DNA of 64,000 bases. Source: Mycobacterium sp. (GTDB taxonomy: Bacteria > Actinomycetota > Actinomycetes > Mycobacteriales > Mycobacteriaceae). Below are positions 1-9,746 of this stretch, piece by piece. Each line of letters begins with the position of its first letter. Within the stretch, counting starts at the first letter, position 1. The translations under genes were made by a program, and so were the position numbers. A model generated the notes under the pieces. The model had not been told where the DNA came from. It worked only from the letters and a program-made list of their open reading frames with translations, and searched no databases. Location of the stretch: NCBI GenBank assembly GCA_025965975.1, contig JAOPVX010000368.1, positions 1 through 64,000 of the forward strand. Direction: 5' to 3'.

Positions 1-118
1 CGTGGATCAGGCCAAGCAGGATGTGCTCGGTGCCGATGTAGTTGTGGTTGAGCATCCTGGCCTCTTCTTGGGCCAGGACGACGACCCTGCGGGCACGGTC
101 GGTGAATCTCTCAAACAT
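1..118 (-). CDS. clpC1: ClpC1, Clp protease ATPase subunit (N-terminal fragment)
   Basis: Only the first 39 codons lie in the window; the gene continues past the left edge. The start reads [17 protein letters not shown] and continues into [17 protein letters not shown], the first helix pair of the Clp N-terminal domain that binds adaptors and substrates. ClpC1 is the Hsp100 unfoldase that feeds proteins to ClpP1P2 in mycobacteria. It lies downstream of lsr2 on the same strand, the order known from M. tuberculosis. The 288-bp gap to lsr2 holds two candidate regulatory sites, so it probably has its own promoter. Confidence 0.97.
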   Translation of the reverse strand, partial: MFERFTDRARRVVVLAQEEARMLNHNYIGTEHILLGLIH

Positions 119-294
119 CGGTGGTTACCTGCTCTCCATCAATAGGCCGGCACCTTGCGCCGGAGAAGCGCACTGCACCTACCGTCCACTCTAATGGGCG
201 GCAGCTCCCCATGCCCCGCTTGGCCGTCTGCTGTCGGCGGACATATCGGGAGAACGAGGCGCCGGCACTGCTCTATCCAGTGCTGCTGACTAGC

Positions 295-322
295 AACGCC
301 CGGGGCGGCCGAAACGTTTCCC
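295..322 (-). promoter_or_regulatory. Candidate SigE/SigH-type promoter of clpC1
   Basis: On the minus strand GGGAAAC is followed after 18 nt by GTT. This resembles the GGAA(C/Y)-N16-19-GTT layout of mycobacterial extracytoplasmic sigma-factor promoters. It lies about 180 nt upstream of the clpC1 start, which would give a long leader. It is a pattern match only. Confidence 0.35.
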
Positions 323-340
323 GTTGCGGACTTCGACGAG

Positions 341-355
341 TTCGCCGCTAGCGAA
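341..355. promoter_or_regulatory. Palindrome resembling a ClgR operator upstream of clpC1
   Basis: TTCGCCGCTAGCGAA is a 5-bp inverted repeat (TTCGC/GCGAA) around a 5-nt centre. It is close to the CGC-N5-GCG core bound by ClgR, the activator of clp genes in actinobacteria, and differs at the central A of the consensus as I remember it. It sits in the clpC1/lsr2 gap, just upstream of the candidate ECF-type promoter. Confidence 0.45.
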
Positions 356-406
356 AAGCAGGTACCAGCGAACCCGCCGACGGGTCCGCATTCTGGCAAC
401 TGTCTA

Positions 407-748
407 TTACGTTGCCGCGTGGAATGCGTCTATGACGTCGGCCGGGATGCGTCCACGGGTGGACACGTTGTGCCCGTTGCGGCGTGCCCATTCGCGGATC
501 GCGGCGCTTTGTTCGCGATCGATCGCCGCCCGTCCCCGGCCCGATCCAGCTGAACGCCCGCGCCTGCGGCCGCCGACCCGCCTGCCGGCATCCACCCATT
601 GCTTCAGGTCGTGACGAAGCTTTGTGGCATTCTTCGTCGAAAGGTCGATCTCATAGCTCACCCCGTCGAGCCCGAATTCGACCGTCTCATCGGCGGCACC
701 TTCGCCGTCGAAATCGTCGACCAACGTGACGGTCACTTTCTTCGCCAT
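407..748 (-). CDS. lsr2: Lsr2, nucleoid-associated xenogeneic silencer
   Basis: At 113 residues this is the usual Lsr2 length. The N-terminal half (about 1-60, [15 protein letters not shown]) is the dimerisation and oligomerisation domain. The C-terminal half carries the RGR motif of the AT-hook-like DNA-binding loop ([17 protein letters not shown], about residues 93-109), joined by an Arg/Gly-rich linker. Lsr2 bridges AT-rich DNA and silences acquired genes. The ATG is preceded by AGAAGGG about 12 nt upstream. It stands alone between lysS and clpC1 on the same strand. Confidence 0.98.
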   Translation of the reverse strand: MAKKVTVTLVDDFDGEGAADETVEFGLDGVSYEIDLSTKNATKLRHDLKQWVDAGRRVGGRRRGRSAGSGRGRAAIDREQSAAIREWARRNGHNVSTRGRIPADVIDAFHAAT

Positions 749-864
749 TAGCTCACACTGACCCTTCTGCCCTGCGCTCTACATGAGTGGTTTAGCCCAC
801 GCACCTCCGCACCAATGTGCCACAGAGTTGCATACCATTCAACAACTTGAAGAATCTAGGCAGA

Positions 865-2409
865 TCAGTTGCCGTGCCGACGAACAATCGGGAACAAAAC
901 TGTCTCTCTAATCGACAGTCCTGTCAATGCCATCAACAACCGATCGATACCCATTCCGGTGCCAGTAGAGGGCGGCATCGCATACTCCAAAGCGGCCAAG
1001 AAATCCTCATCGAGAGCCATTGCCTCGTCGTCTCCCGCGGCGGCTGCGCGTGCCTGCGCTTCGAACCTTTCGCGTTGGATAACGGGGTCGATCAGCTCGG
1101 AGTAGCCGGTCGCCAACTCGATGTGCCTTACGTAAAGATCCCACTTCTCGGTGACGCCATCGACGCTGCGGTGTGAGCGGGTCAGCGGCGTCGTCTCCAC
1201 CGGAAAATCGCGCACGAAGGTCGGCGCCCATAGCGTCTTACCGACGGTGTGCTCCCATAGTTCCTCGACCAATTTCCCGTGCCCGTAACCACGATCGCGC
1301 GGAATCTCGACACCGAGCCGATCGGCGATCTGCCATAACCGATCGGCCGGCGTCTGCGGGGTGATCTCTTCACCTAGCGCCTCAGACAGCGACGAGTACA
1401 TTTGTATCGCGTCCCATTCGCCGTCCACGTCGTAGACGGTGCCATCCGGCAATGGCAGCTTTCTGGTGCCGATCGCCTCGTCGGCGACCTCCTGAATAAT
1501 CTCGCGGGTGACGACGGCGGAATCGTCGTATGTGCCGTAGGCCTGATATGTCTCGAGCATCGCAAATTCGGGCGAATGTGTGGAATCGGCACCTTCGTTT
1601 CGGAACACCCGATTCAACTCGAAGACCCGCTCGAATCCGCCTACCAAGCAACGCTTCAGGAACAGTTCCGGCGCGATCCGAAGGTACAGGTCCGCATCGA
1701 GCACATTGGAGTGTGTGACGAACGGACGGGCGGCCGCACCGCCGGCCAAGGTCTGCAGGATCGGCGTCTCGACTTCCAGAAAGCCGCGCCGCTCGAGCGC
1801 TGAGCGCACGGCACGCACCACCGCCACCCGTTGGCGAGCAATGGTGCGGGCCTCGGGGCGAACGATCAGGTCGACATAGCGCTGCCGCACCCTTGACTCT
1901 TCGCTCATCTCTTTGTGGGCAACGGGAAGCGGGCGTAGTGATTTGGAAACAATTTGCCAGGAATCGGCGAGCACAGATAGTTCCCCCCGCCGGGAACTGA
2001 TCACCTCGCCGTGCAGATAGACGATGTCGCCGAGGTCGACGTCGGCCTTCCAGGCGTCGAGCGATTCCTGTCCGACGCGGTCGAGGCTGATCATCACCTG
2101 CAGCTGGGTCCCGTCACCCTCCTGCAGTGTCGCGAAACACAGCTTTCCGGAATTACGGGCGAACATCACCCGACCTGCGACGCCGACGATCTGGCCGGTC
2201 TCGGTGTTGGCAGGCAGGTCTGGATAGGCCCGCCGGATCTCGGCAAGGCTGTGGGTGCGGGCAACCTCGACCGGGTAGGGCTCGCGGCCCTCGGCAAGCA
2301 GCCGCTCCCGCTTGGCCTGACGGATCCGGAACTGCTCGGGTACGTCGGACTCCGAACTTGGGTCTGATGTCGCCGGCTTGGCGGCTGCGGGCTGATCAGA
2401 AGAGGTCAC
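865..2409 (-). CDS. lysS: Lysyl-tRNA synthetase, class II
   Basis: A 514-residue class II lysine-tRNA ligase that charges tRNA-Lys in the cytosol. An N-terminal OB-fold anticodon-binding domain (about 70-160) precedes the catalytic core. Motif 2 is [14 protein letters not shown] at about 269-282, and motif 3 is [11 protein letters not shown] at about 483-493. The first 25 residues are a low-complexity tail ([20 protein letters not shown]). The DNA of this tail shares a stretch with a repeat inside topA. The gene is divergent from the next gene, with only 23 bp between the starts. Confidence 0.97.
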   Translation of the reverse strand: MTSSDQPAAAKPATSDPSSESDVPEQFRIRQAKRERLLAEGREPYPVEVARTHSLAEIRRAYPDLPANTETGQIVGVAGRVMFARNSGKLCFATLQEGDGTQLQVMISLDRVGQESLDAWKADVDLGDIVYLHGEVISSRRGELSVLADSWQIVSKSLRPLPVAHKEMSEESRVRQRYVDLIVRPEARTIARQRVAVVRAVRSALERRGFLEVETPILQTLAGGAAARPFVTHSNVLDADLYLRIAPELFLKRCLVGGFERVFELNRVFRNEGADSTHSPEFAMLETYQAYGTYDDSAVVTREIIQEVADEAIGTRKLPLPDGTVYDVDGEWDAIQMYSSLSEALGEEITPQTPADRLWQIADRLGVEIPRDRGYGHGKLVEELWEHTVGKTLWAPTFVRDFPVETTPLTRSHRSVDGVTEKWDLYVRHIELATGYSELIDPVIQRERFEAQARAAAAGDDEAMALDEDFLAALEYAMPPSTGTGMGIDRLLMALTGLSIRETVLFPIVRRHGN

Positions 2410-2432
2410 GACCTGCCAGCTTAAATGAACGC

Positions 2433-3707
2433 ATGGCCGCTCCCATCAGCGCGGCGGCGGTAGCCGCCTTGGCCGACGAGGCCATCGACTGGCGCTTCAA
2501 GGGCCTGCCTGCATCGTGGTGGGGCCGCACCCCGGCGCAGATCTGCGTGGAGGCACCCGCTCTGTTCGACGGTGGTGGTGGTGTCGGCTCGGACGGTGGT
2601 GGCGGGGGCGTCGTCGGGCCGGTCTGCGTGCTGCGCGCCGAGGCGCTCACGCACAACCTCACCACAATGGCGGCCTGGTGCCGCGACCGCCGCGTCGAGT
2701 TGGCGCCACATGGCAAGACGCACATGGCACCGCAGCTGTTCGCCCGCCAGCTCGAGGCGGGCGCCTGCGGGATCACCGCTGCGACGCTGAGCCACGTCCG
2801 CGCCTACCGCGCGTTCGGCGTGCGTGACGTGGTGCTGGCCAACGAGCTGGTCGATGGGGCCGGATTACGCTGGCTGGCAGCCGAACTGGACGCCCACCCC
2901 GACTTTTCGATGGTGTGCTGGGTGGACTCAGTGCGGGGGGTCGAGCTGATGACCGAGGCGCTGACCGCGGCGCGGGCGGGCAGGCCGGTCGACGTCTGCG
3001 TTGAGGTCGGCATGCCCGGTGGGCGCACCGGCTGCCGCGGGCAGCCTGCAGTCGACGAGGTGGCGCGCGCGGCCACCGCATCGCCGCGGCTGAGGCTGGT
3101 CGGTGTGGCCGGCTACGAGGCGGCGCTCGGTCACGACATCGCGCCCGACGCGCAGGCCGGCGTCACCGGCTACCTACGGGAGATGCGCGCCGCGGTGGTG
3201 CGACTGGCCCCGCTGTTCGAGACGGACCGAGTGATCGTGACCGCGGGCGGCAGCACCTATTTCGACGCGGTCGCCGACGAGCTGACCGGTGACTGGCCCG
3301 CAGGACTGGCGGTCCGCACCATCGTGCGTAGTGGCGCGTACCTCACTCACGACGACGGGCTGTACGCGCGGACGTCGCCGCTTCGTGCTGCGCTACTGCC
3401 TGCGCTGCAGGTGTGGGCTCAGGTGGTGTCGCGTCCGGAGCCCGGGTTGGCCGTGCTGACGATGGGCCGTCGCGACGTGTCCTTCGACCAGGATCTACCG
3501 GTGCCGCTGGGGCTGGCCGACAGCACGGTCACCAAGCTCAACGATCAGCACGCGTATCTGCAGCTGGGCGGCGGCGACCGCGTCGAGGTCGGCAGCTGGC
3601 TTGGGTTCGGCATCTCGCATCCCTGCACGGTGTTCGACAAGTGGCAGCTCATCCCTGAGCTCGACGCCGACGACCGCGTTGTCGGCTTGATCCGCACGTT
3701 CTTCTAG
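2433..3707 (+). CDS. D-serine dehydratase-like / alanine racemase N-terminal domain protein
   Basis: A 424-residue fold-type III PLP enzyme. An N-terminal alanine-racemase-like barrel carries the probable PLP lysine in [11 protein letters not shown], followed by a C-terminal D-serine-dehydratase-like domain with the zinc pair in [10 protein letters not shown]. Likely reactions are D-serine deamination or D-threonine-type aldol cleavage; the sequence does not decide. The ATG at 2433 is chosen because upstream in-frame codons run into the divergent lysS. A Gly-rich stretch near residue 50 ([13 protein letters not shown]) looks like a local repeat expansion. It sits alone against the surrounding strand order, so it may be an insertion. 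Confidence 0.8.
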   Translation: MAAPISAAAVAALADEAIDWRFKGLPASWWGRTPAQICVEAPALFDGGGGVGSDGGGGGVVGPVCVLRAEALTHNLTTMAAWCRDRRVELAPHGKTHMAPQLFARQLEAGACGITAATLSHVRAYRAFGVRDVVLANELVDGAGLRWLAAELDAHPDFSMVCWVDSVRGVELMTEALTAARAGRPVDVCVEVGMPGGRTGCRGQPAVDEVARAATASPRLRLVGVAGYEAALGHDIAPDAQAGVTGYLREMRAAVVRLAPLFETDRVIVTAGGSTYFDAVADELTGDWPAGLAVRTIVRSGAYLTHDDGLYARTSPLRAALLPALQVWAQVVSRPEPGLAVLTMGRRDVSFDQDLPVPLGLADSTVTKLNDQHAYLQLGGGDRVEVGSWLGFGISHPCTVFDKWQLIPELDADDRVVGLIRTFF

Positions 3708-3753
3708 CGCGGCCCTGGCAAGCAGGCCGCTCGGCCTTCTAGCGCGGCCCTGG
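3701..3753. repeat. 18-bp direct repeat at a gene end
   Basis: CTTCTAGCGCGGCCCTGG occurs at 3701-3718 and again at 3736-3753, a 35-bp period. The first copy contains the TAG stop of the D-serine-dehydratase-like gene. The second abuts the coaX stop codon. The two genes converge here. Confidence 0.85.
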
Positions 3754-3754
3754 A

Positions 3755-4570
3755 CTAGCGGGCTTGCTTGAGCCGGCCGCGCGAGCTGTCGCGGTTGCGC
3801 TCGAACACCAACCGCAGGCCGTCGAGGGTGAGGTGCTGGTCGTAATGCTCGACGGTGTGCAGGTCGGGCAGCACCAGCGGCGCGGTGTGACCGGTGGCCA
3901 CCACCGCGACGTGGTCACCGGCGAAGCCGTCGACGTCCTCGCGGACGCGGTTGACCAGTCCGTCGACCAGGCCGGCGAATCCGAACACGGCGCCGGCCTG
4001 CATGCACTCGACCGTGTTCTTGCCGACGACCGAGCGGGGCCGGGTCAGCTCGACGCGGCGCAACGCCGCCGAGCGCGCGGCCGCAGCATCGGAGGACACC
4101 TGCACGCCGGGAGCGATTGCACCGCCGAGGAATTCGCCCTTCGTCGACACCACGTCCACGCAGATCGACGAGCCGAAGTCGACGACGATCGCGGCGGTGT
4201 TGTACTTGTGATAGGCGGCCAGGCAGTTGACGATGCGGTCTGCGCCAACCTCTTTGGGGTTGTCGACCAGGAGCGGAATGCCGGTGCGCACACCGGGCTC
4301 GATCAACACGTGCGGCACCGATGGCCAGTACTGCTCTAGCATCAGTCGCACCTCGTGCAGCACCGACGGCACCGTCGACAGCCCCGCCGCGCCGGTCAGT
4401 TGTTCGGCGTCGTCGCCGATCAGGCCATCGATGGTGAGCGCCAGTTCGTCGGAGGTCACCTCGGATTCGGTGCGAATCCGCCAGTGCTGCACCACTTTGG
4501 CGTGGTCACCCGACCCCGAGATCAGGCCAACCACGGTGTGGGTATTGCGGACGTCGATCGCGAGAAGCAC
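3755..4570 (-). CDS. coaX: Type III pantothenate kinase
   Basis: A 271-residue CoaX, an ASKHA-fold kinase that phosphorylates pantothenate in the first step of CoA synthesis. Visible motifs are the N-terminal phosphate loop ([15 protein letters not shown]), [12 protein letters not shown] in the middle and the DFGSS motif that follows. The start is a GTG at 4570, only 4 nt after the panD stop, so it is the last gene of a panC-panD-coaX string. Pantothenate synthesis and its first activation step are therefore co-expressed. Confidence 0.95.
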   Translation of the reverse strand: MLLAIDVRNTHTVVGLISGSGDHAKVVQHWRIRTESEVTSDELALTIDGLIGDDAEQLTGAAGLSTVPSVLHEVRLMLEQYWPSVPHVLIEPGVRTGIPLLVDNPKEVGADRIVNCLAAYHKYNTAAIVVDFGSSICVDVVSTKGEFLGGAIAPGVQVSSDAAAARSAALRRVELTRPRSVVGKNTVECMQAGAVFGFAGLVDGLVNRVREDVDGFAGDHVAVVATGHTAPLVLPDLHTVEHYDQHLTLDGLRLVFERNRDSSRGRLKQAR

Positions 4571-4574
4571 GGGC

Positions 4575-4982
4575 TTACCGCGGCGACATCAGCTCGGCCG
4601 CATCGGCCGGCACGTAGGCGGGATCGTGACCCACGTCGATCTGCTTGTTGTCAGCGTCGACGAACACCACCCGGGGCTGATATGCCCGGGCTTCGGCGTC
4701 CTCCATCGTGCCGTAGGCGATCAGGATCACCAGGTCGCCGGGATGCACGAGATGCGCTGCGGCGCCGTTGATGCCGATCACACCGCTACCGCGCTCGCCG
4801 GTTATCGCGTAGGTGACCAGCCGTGCGCCGTTGTCGATGTCGACGATCGTGACCTGCTCGCCCTCGAGCAGGTCAGCCGCATCCATCAGATCGGCGTCGA
4901 TGGTCACCGAACCGACGTAGTGCAGGTCGGCGTTGGTGACCGTGGCGCGGTGAATCTTCGATTTCAGCATTGTCCGTAACAT
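4575..4982 (-). CDS. panD: Aspartate 1-decarboxylase (pyruvoyl)
   Basis: A 135-residue PanD that makes beta-alanine from L-aspartate for pantothenate. The proenzyme self-cleaves at Gly24-Ser25 (HYVGSVTID), and Ser25 becomes the pyruvoyl cofactor. The ATG at 4982 shares one base with the panC stop (TGATG), a sign of translational coupling. A TTG one codon upstream is a less likely start. The C-terminus resembles the flexible tail of mycobacterial PanD known as a pyrazinoic acid target. Confidence 0.97.
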   Translation of the reverse strand: MLRTMLKSKIHRATVTNADLHYVGSVTIDADLMDAADLLEGEQVTIVDIDNGARLVTYAITGERGSGVIGINGAAAHLVHPGDLVILIAYGTMEDAEARAYQPRVVFVDADNKQIDVGHDPAYVPADAAELMSPR

Positions 4983-5926
4983 CAATTCCTCCAGGGTAAT
5001 TCGTGGTGGTTCTCGTCCGACCCGACCCGTCGGTGTCCTTCGGTGCCTGCGGTTGCTCCGATGTCGATAGCAATGTTGTCCAGAAGCCGGGTACTGCCAA
5101 GGCGGGCGGCCACCACCATGCGGGCGATGCCCTCTGCGGGCCCCGGACCCAGCATCGAGTCCCGCACCTCCAGGTAGTCGACGTCGATGGCGGGGACCTC
5201 GTCGAGCACGGCGCCTGCCGCGTCCAGAGAAGCTGCGGTGCCGCCGGAGGCGGCGTACATGCCTGCGAGTAAAGCCGCCGACAGCGCGCCCGCCTGCTCG
5301 CGTTCGACCTCATCGAGGTAGCGATTTCGCGACGACAAGGCCAAGCCATCGGCTTCCCGCACAATGGGCACCCCGACGATCTGCGTGTCGACGTTAAGGT
5401 CGGCGACCATCTGCCGGATGAGCACCAGCTGCTGGTAATCCTTTTCGCCGAAGAATGCGCGATCGGGGCGCACGATCTGCAGCAGTTTGAGCACAACCGT
5501 CAGCACACCCTCGAAATGCGTTGGGCGGGCAGCACCTTCGAGTTCGGCACCCAGTGGCCCCGGGTGCACGGAGGTGCGCTTGCCGTCCGGGTACATCTCG
5601 GCGGCCGTCGGCGTGAACGCAATCTCGACGCCCTCGGCGCGCATCGCGGCGAGATCATCGTCGAGCGCGCGCGGGTACGCGTCAAGGTCTTCGCCCGCAC
5701 CGAACTGCATCGGGTTGACGAAGATCGACACCACCACGACGGCGCCCTGCACGCGATGGGCGGCCCGGATCAGCGACAGGTGACCCTCGTGCAGCGCCCC
5801 CATCGTCGGCACCAACATCACCCTGCGGCCGGTGACCCGCAGCGCCCCCGCGACGTCGGAGACGTCGCGGGGACTGGAGTAGACGTTGAGGTCACCTGCG
5901 GTGAACTGTGGCTTGGGCTTGGTCAT
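4982..5926 (-). CDS. panC: Pantothenate synthetase
   Basis: A 314-residue PanC that joins pantoate and beta-alanine using ATP. It has the HIGH-like motif [11 protein letters not shown] near residue 45, the pantoate site around FVNPMQFG, and the KMSKS-like segment ALSSRNRYL. The ATG at 5926 overlaps the stop of the upstream DUF2520-type gene (ATGA), and its own stop overlaps panD (TGATG). These overlaps fix the start; longer in-frame extensions run into the neighbouring gene. Confidence 0.97.
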   Translation of the reverse strand: MTKPKPQFTAGDLNVYSSPRDVSDVAGALRVTGRRVMLVPTMGALHEGHLSLIRAAHRVQGAVVVVSIFVNPMQFGAGEDLDAYPRALDDDLAAMRAEGVEIAFTPTAAEMYPDGKRTSVHPGPLGAELEGAARPTHFEGVLTVVLKLLQIVRPDRAFFGEKDYQQLVLIRQMVADLNVDTQIVGVPIVREADGLALSSRNRYLDEVEREQAGALSAALLAGMYAASGGTAASLDAAGAVLDEVPAIDVDYLEVRDSMLGPGPAEGIARMVVAARLGSTRLLDNIAIDIGATAGTEGHRRVGSDENHHELPWRN

Positions 5927-6870
5927 GGCTGTTTCGCCTCGGCGAGTACCGCGAACACGTTGTCGGGGGCGTGCGCGCGCTGCGCGGTGCGTAACGAGTC
6001 GGCCCGATACGCCTGCGCGAGTTGCGGATCCACTTCGGCAAGGGCCCGCAGGTGAGCGGCGACCGCGGCCGCGTCGCCGCGGGCCACCGGGCCGGTCAGC
6101 GCCGCCTGCCCGCGCCGCAGCGAATTCTCCAGCGACGCCCGCGCCAGCGGGCCGATCACGCGCTCGGCGATGCCGCCTGGCGCGTTGCCGACCAGTTCCT
6201 GCCCCAGCAGCTCCTGACCCCACAGCGCCGCCCGCAGCGCCTCGACGGCGTCGAGCAGCACGGTAACGACGTGGTTGCTGGCATGGGCCAGCGCCGCATG
6301 GTACAGCGTGCGGGCGTCCTCGCGGACCCGGAATGGCTCACCGCCGATCTCAAGCACCAGCGACTGCGCGATCGCGTACCCGACCTCGTCGGCGGCGGTG
6401 ACGCCGAAGCAGGTGTCGGGCAGTCGGGCGATGTCCTCATCCGAGCCGGTGAACGTCATCGCGGGATGAATGGCCAGCGGGATGCAGCCCTGCTCGGTCA
6501 GCGGCGCCAGTACGCCGATGCCGTTGCCACCCGACGTGTGGGCGACGATGGTGCCAGGCCGCACCGCCGAGGTGGCCGCGAGGCCCGACACCAGCCCCGC
6601 GAGCTCGGCGTCAGGGACGGCCAGCAGCAACAGTTCGGCGCGGCCGGCGACGTCGTCGGGGCGCAGGACAGCGGTGTCTGGAAGCCTGCGCTGCGCGCGC
6701 TGCTTAGACTCGCGCGAAATCGCGCTGCATGCGACCACCACATGATCGGCGCGCTCCAGCGCCACACCGAGCGCGGTGCCGACCCGACCAGCGGAAATGA
6801 TGCCGATCGTGAGCCGCGCCGGACGCAGTCCGTCGTGGGGACCCCACATGCGCGTAGGGGACTGCTCCAT
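5923..6870 (-). CDS. Rossmann-fold / DUF2520 protein (Rv3603c-like)
   Basis: A 315-residue protein resembling a short-chain-type oxidoreductase of the F420/6-phosphogluconate dehydrogenase-like fold. It has an N-terminal Rossmann segment ([19 protein letters not shown]), then an all-helical C-terminal DUF2520 region that includes [20 protein letters not shown]. Substrate and reaction are unknown. Its conserved place directly before panC, with an ATGA overlap, suggests a role near pantothenate synthesis, but nothing in the sequence proves it. The ATG at 6870 is preferred; an ATG seven codons later is possible. Confidence 0.8.
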   Translation of the reverse strand: MEQSPTRMWGPHDGLRPARLTIGIISAGRVGTALGVALERADHVVVACSAISRESKQRAQRRLPDTAVLRPDDVAGRAELLLLAVPDAELAGLVSGLAATSAVRPGTIVAHTSGGNGIGVLAPLTEQGCIPLAIHPAMTFTGSDEDIARLPDTCFGVTAADEVGYAIAQSLVLEIGGEPFRVREDARTLYHAALAHASNHVVTVLLDAVEALRAALWGQELLGQELVGNAPGGIAERVIGPLARASLENSLRRGQAALTGPVARGDAAAVAAHLRALAEVDPQLAQAYRADSLRTAQRAHAPDNVFAVLAEAKQP

Positions 6871-6951
6871 CGCAGACGACCTCGCAAGTTGTCGTGATTT
6901 GTTCGTTCCGGTCCTGCGTTGCGGGTACCGGACGGTCGCTACGAGCCTAGC

Positions 6952-8274
6952 TCACTCTTCGCGACGCCTGCGACGGCCGCCTCCCGTCGGGGTGGCCTGC
7001 AGCCTCGCGAGCAGCTCGGCAACCGACTGCCCGCCGGTGTCCTCCGAACTGCGGTGTCGCCGCGCCTCCGGCTGCGCGGGTGGTGGTTCAGTCGGCGGCT
7101 CGGGTTCGCGGTGGGGCGGGGGACTCCCGGATTCGGCGGCCAACGTCGGTGGCGCAGGTGGGCGTCCCGGATCGACGGCTTCCGGCGGCGCTGAGTGGCG
7201 GGCGCGGTGGGGTCCGGCGGGCGAGGACTGCATTGTCACCGCCGGCTCGGTCGCCCGTCGCTTTCCGACGTATTCGCCGGCGGAGCCGTTCTCGGTCGCC
7301 GGCGTCGTCCAGTTGCTGCCCGCTGTTCCTGCGGGTATCCACTGTCCCTCCGCTGGCGCAGGCTGCCAATCCGTCGGCGGCGCCTGCGCGACCCGCTCCG
7401 GCTCCGGGCGGGGCGGGGGCGGGGGCGGTTCGGGCGGCGGGGCGGGTGGGCGTTCCTGTTGCGGTGGCTGCCAAGCGAATTGGGGTTCGGGAACAGGCTG
7501 CGAGACCGCCGCCTGCTGAGGCGGTGGCGGCGGCGGTGGCGGCGGAGGTGACCACGGACGCTGCTCCTCGTCTGCGCGGCGTCGCCGCCCCTCCTGTTCG
7601 GTCTCCGAGGGCCTGCGGTGCGCACCGCCGTACGCCGACGGCGGCACCCACTCGGCCTCGGGCGGGTGGGGTTCGGCAGGCACGTCGATGATCGGGCTTT
7701 CGTCGGTGTTCGCGTCGACGTCCTCGCGGTCCTCGGTGTCGATCCGACTGGCGGTGACCCGCTCGGTGGATTCGGCGTTGCGCGGCCAGTCGCTGTACGC
7801 GCGGGCCGTCGTCCGATCGGTTTCGAGCGCAGGCCGGTGTGACAGGTCGGCGTCGAACAGGATCTCCAAGTTGGCGCGCAGCGCGGCCAATTCGGCCCGC
7901 AAGCCGGCGACCTCGTCGGCCGACTGGGCCCGCACTTCGGAGGTCAGCTCGCGGCGCAGCTGGGTTTCGACCGTCAGCTCGTATTCCCGGCGCGCCGAGA
8001 TCTCGCGGTCCAACTGCAAGTCGTAGACCAGCTTGAGGTCGCGCACCTTGGCCTGGTCGATATCGCTTTGCCTGCGATAGATGACCGACACGAACGCCGC
8101 CACCACCGCTGCCCACAGCGCGAGGATGACGGCCAGCTTGAGCAACTCAACACGGCTGGTGAAAACCAGGGCAGAACTCGCCCCGATGGCGAGCACCAGC
8201 AACACCGTCAGCAGCAACCAACCCGGCCTGCGGCCGCCGCGCCGATAGCGCGCACCGCGGGTCAGAACGGTCAT
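6952..8274 (-). CDS. Proline-rich membrane protein (Rv3604c-like, DUF6779)
   Basis: About 440 residues from the ATG at 8274. Two membrane segments come first (WLLLTVLLVLAIGASSALVF and LKLAVILALWAAVVAAFVSV). A long charged region likely to form a coiled coil follows (about 75-150), and the rest is a disordered Pro/Arg/Glu-rich tail with runs such as PPPPPPPPPP. The C-terminus ends in RRRRREE-like charge. Function is unknown. It lies between the folate genes and the panC group in the same orientation, as in M. tuberculosis. Confidence 0.75.
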   Translation of the reverse strand: MTVLTRGARYRRGGRRPGWLLLTVLLVLAIGASSALVFTSRVELLKLAVILALWAAVVAAFVSVIYRRQSDIDQAKVRDLKLVYDLQLDREISARREYELTVETQLRRELTSEVRAQSADEVAGLRAELAALRANLEILFDADLSHRPALETDRTTARAYSDWPRNAESTERVTASRIDTEDREDVDANTDESPIIDVPAEPHPPEAEWVPPSAYGGAHRRPSETEQEGRRRRADEEQRPWSPPPPPPPPPPQQAAVSQPVPEPQFAWQPPQQERPPAPPPEPPPPPPRPEPERVAQAPPTDWQPAPAEGQWIPAGTAGSNWTTPATENGSAGEYVGKRRATEPAVTMQSSPAGPHRARHSAPPEAVDPGRPPAPPTLAAESGSPPPHREPEPPTEPPPAQPEARRHRSSEDTGGQSVAELLARLQATPTGGGRRRRREE

Positions 8275-8350
8275 GGGCCGACTGTACCCGCCACAGGTCA
8301 TCTCGCGTGTCGACCACTTCGGCGATTCGGCCGACGGCGCTGCGAGTCAG

Positions 8351-8827
8351 CTACTCGGTCGCCCCGTCGGCGTTGTCCTGCGGCTCTTGTGGCGACTTGC
8401 AGCAATGCTGAAGCCATAGCGCGGCAACCACAAGCGCGAGCGCGCTCGCGGCGGCCACGGCCGCTCCCGCGGTGTCCTCGCCGGCCACCCTCAGGGTGCT
8501 GCGGCGCGGCAAAAGATACACCAGCACCGCGATCCACCAGCCGAGCGCCAGCGCGCCAACCCACGCCGACGCCTTCGCGATCAACACCGACCGCGCCACC
8601 GCCAGCGGATGCAGCCAGCCGCGCGCGTCGCCGATTTCCCCTTCGTTGATCTTGGCCCGCACATAGAACGCCCAGCCGGCCTCGACGATCGCAACGGCCA
8701 GCAGCGACAACCCGGTCCACACGTCGATCGGCGGGAACCAGCGGTACAGCAGCACCACCAGCATGTAGCCCACCACGGCGGCCAGCACCGTCGCGGCCGT
8801 CAGGTCACGCTTGCGGGTGGGGCCCAT
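8351..8827 (-). CDS. DUF3180 membrane protein (Rv3605c-like)
   Basis: A 158-residue protein with four predicted membrane helices: one near residues 9-28 (AATVLAAVVGYMLVVLLYRW), one following PPIDVWTG, one around WVGALALGWWIAVLVYLLP, and a last one near the C-terminus. The ATG at 8827 shares a base with the folK stop (TGATG), which decides the start. DUF3180 genes follow folK throughout actinobacteria. The function is not known. Confidence 0.88.
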   Translation of the reverse strand: MGPTRKRDLTAATVLAAVVGYMLVVLLYRWFPPIDVWTGLSLLAVAIVEAGWAFYVRAKINEGEIGDARGWLHPLAVARSVLIAKASAWVGALALGWWIAVLVYLLPRRSTLRVAGEDTAGAAVAAASALALVVAALWLQHCCKSPQEPQDNADGATE

Positions 8828-9336
8828 CAGCACAGCGCCAACTCGGTGAGGCGCACCCCGTCGCGTTCGGCCGGCTCGAGCTCGTCGAGCAGACGGGCAA
8901 TGGGACGCGGTTCGCCCGCGACCGTCAGCGTGGCGTCTGGGTCCACCGCCAGCCACGGGATCAGCACGAACGCCCGCAGATGCGCAGACGGGTGGGGCAG
9001 CGTGAGCTGGTCGTCACGCGAGGTCACCTCGAGCGATCGGTGATGGCACGTGACGAGATCCACATCCAGGGTGCGCGGGCCCCAACGCTCGGCGCGTACC
9101 CGGCCTGCCGCCGCTTCCAGCTCGTGTGCGCGGTGCAGCCAGCCGTGGCAGTCGAGCTGGGCCTCCGCGATGAGCACCGCGTTGAGGAACGGGCCCTGCT
9201 CGACGCCGCCCCAGGCCTTCGTCTCATACACCGGTGACATCGCGCGCACCGCGCCGCCGAGCCCGTCGGCCACCGACTGCAGCCGCGCGAGCCGGTCGCC
9301 CAGGTTCGACCCGATGGACAACACGACTCTGGTCAC
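8827..9336 (-). CDS. folK: 2-amino-4-hydroxy-6-hydroxymethyldihydropteridine pyrophosphokinase
   Basis: A 169-residue HPPK that pyrophosphorylates 6-hydroxymethyl-dihydropterin for dihydropteroate synthase. Motifs: LSIGSNLGDR at the start, SPVYETKAWGGVEQGPFLNAV, and the metal-binding RWGPRTLDVDLV followed by LPHPSAHLRAFVL. The start is a GTG at 9336, 26 nt after the folB stop. The stop overlaps the downstream DUF3180 gene. Confidence 0.96.
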   Translation of the reverse strand: MTRVVLSIGSNLGDRLARLQSVADGLGGAVRAMSPVYETKAWGGVEQGPFLNAVLIAEAQLDCHGWLHRAHELEAAAGRVRAERWGPRTLDVDLVTCHHRSLEVTSRDDQLTLPHPSAHLRAFVLIPWLAVDPDATLTVAGEPRPIARLLDELEPAERDGVRLTELALC

Positions 9337-9362
9337 GTGGCGCCTCCTCGCGTGCGCAGGCG

Positions 9363-9746
9363 TCACGCGGCACCGCCGCGGCCGCCGCGCCGGGAACGTC
9401 GCGCCGCCACCGCCACGTCGGCGAACGTCAGCGGAATGGGTGCGGCCGGCTTGTGCACGACGACCTCGACGGCGTACACACGTTCGTCGGCCATCACGTC
9501 GTCGGCGATGGCGCCAGCCACCGTCTCGATGAGCTTGCGTGGCGGCCCTGCGACGATGTCGGCCGCCCGCAGGGCCAGCGTGCCGTAGTCGAGAGTGTCG
9601 GCAAGGTCGTCGCTGGCCGCCGCGGTCGCCAGATCGATCCACACCGTGATGTCGACGACGAAATCCTGGCCGTCGCGCCGTTCGTGATCGAACACGCCGT
9701 GGTGGCCGCGAACGGTCAAGCCGCGCAATTCGATTCGGTCAGCCAT
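9363..9746 (-). CDS. folB: Dihydroneopterin aldolase
   Basis: A 127-residue FolB that cleaves dihydroneopterin to 6-hydroxymethyl-dihydropterin and glycolaldehyde. It has the family pattern [19 protein letters not shown] at the start, [10 protein letters not shown] in the middle, and the catalytic-lysine segment [17 protein letters not shown] near the end. The ATG lies 8 nt inside the end of folP, so the two are probably translationally coupled. The C-terminal tail is Arg/Gly-rich. Confidence 0.96.
   Translation of the reverse strand: MADRIELRGLTVRGHHGVFDHERRDGQDFVVDITVWIDLATAAASDDLADTLDYGTLALRAADIVAGPPRKLIETVAGAIADDVMADERVYAVEVVVHKPAAPIPLTFADVAVAARRSRRGGRGGAA

Noticed and set aside
2127..2432. 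Upstream in-frame extension of the D-serine-dehydratase-like gene
   Set aside because: It would overlap the coding region of lysS on the other strand. The conserved protein begins at the ATG at 2433.
7390..7560. Long high-complexity frames on the plus strand opposite the proline-rich membrane protein
   Set aside because: They are antisense readings of Pro codons (poly-Gly/Arg). The minus frame has membrane helices and conserved context.
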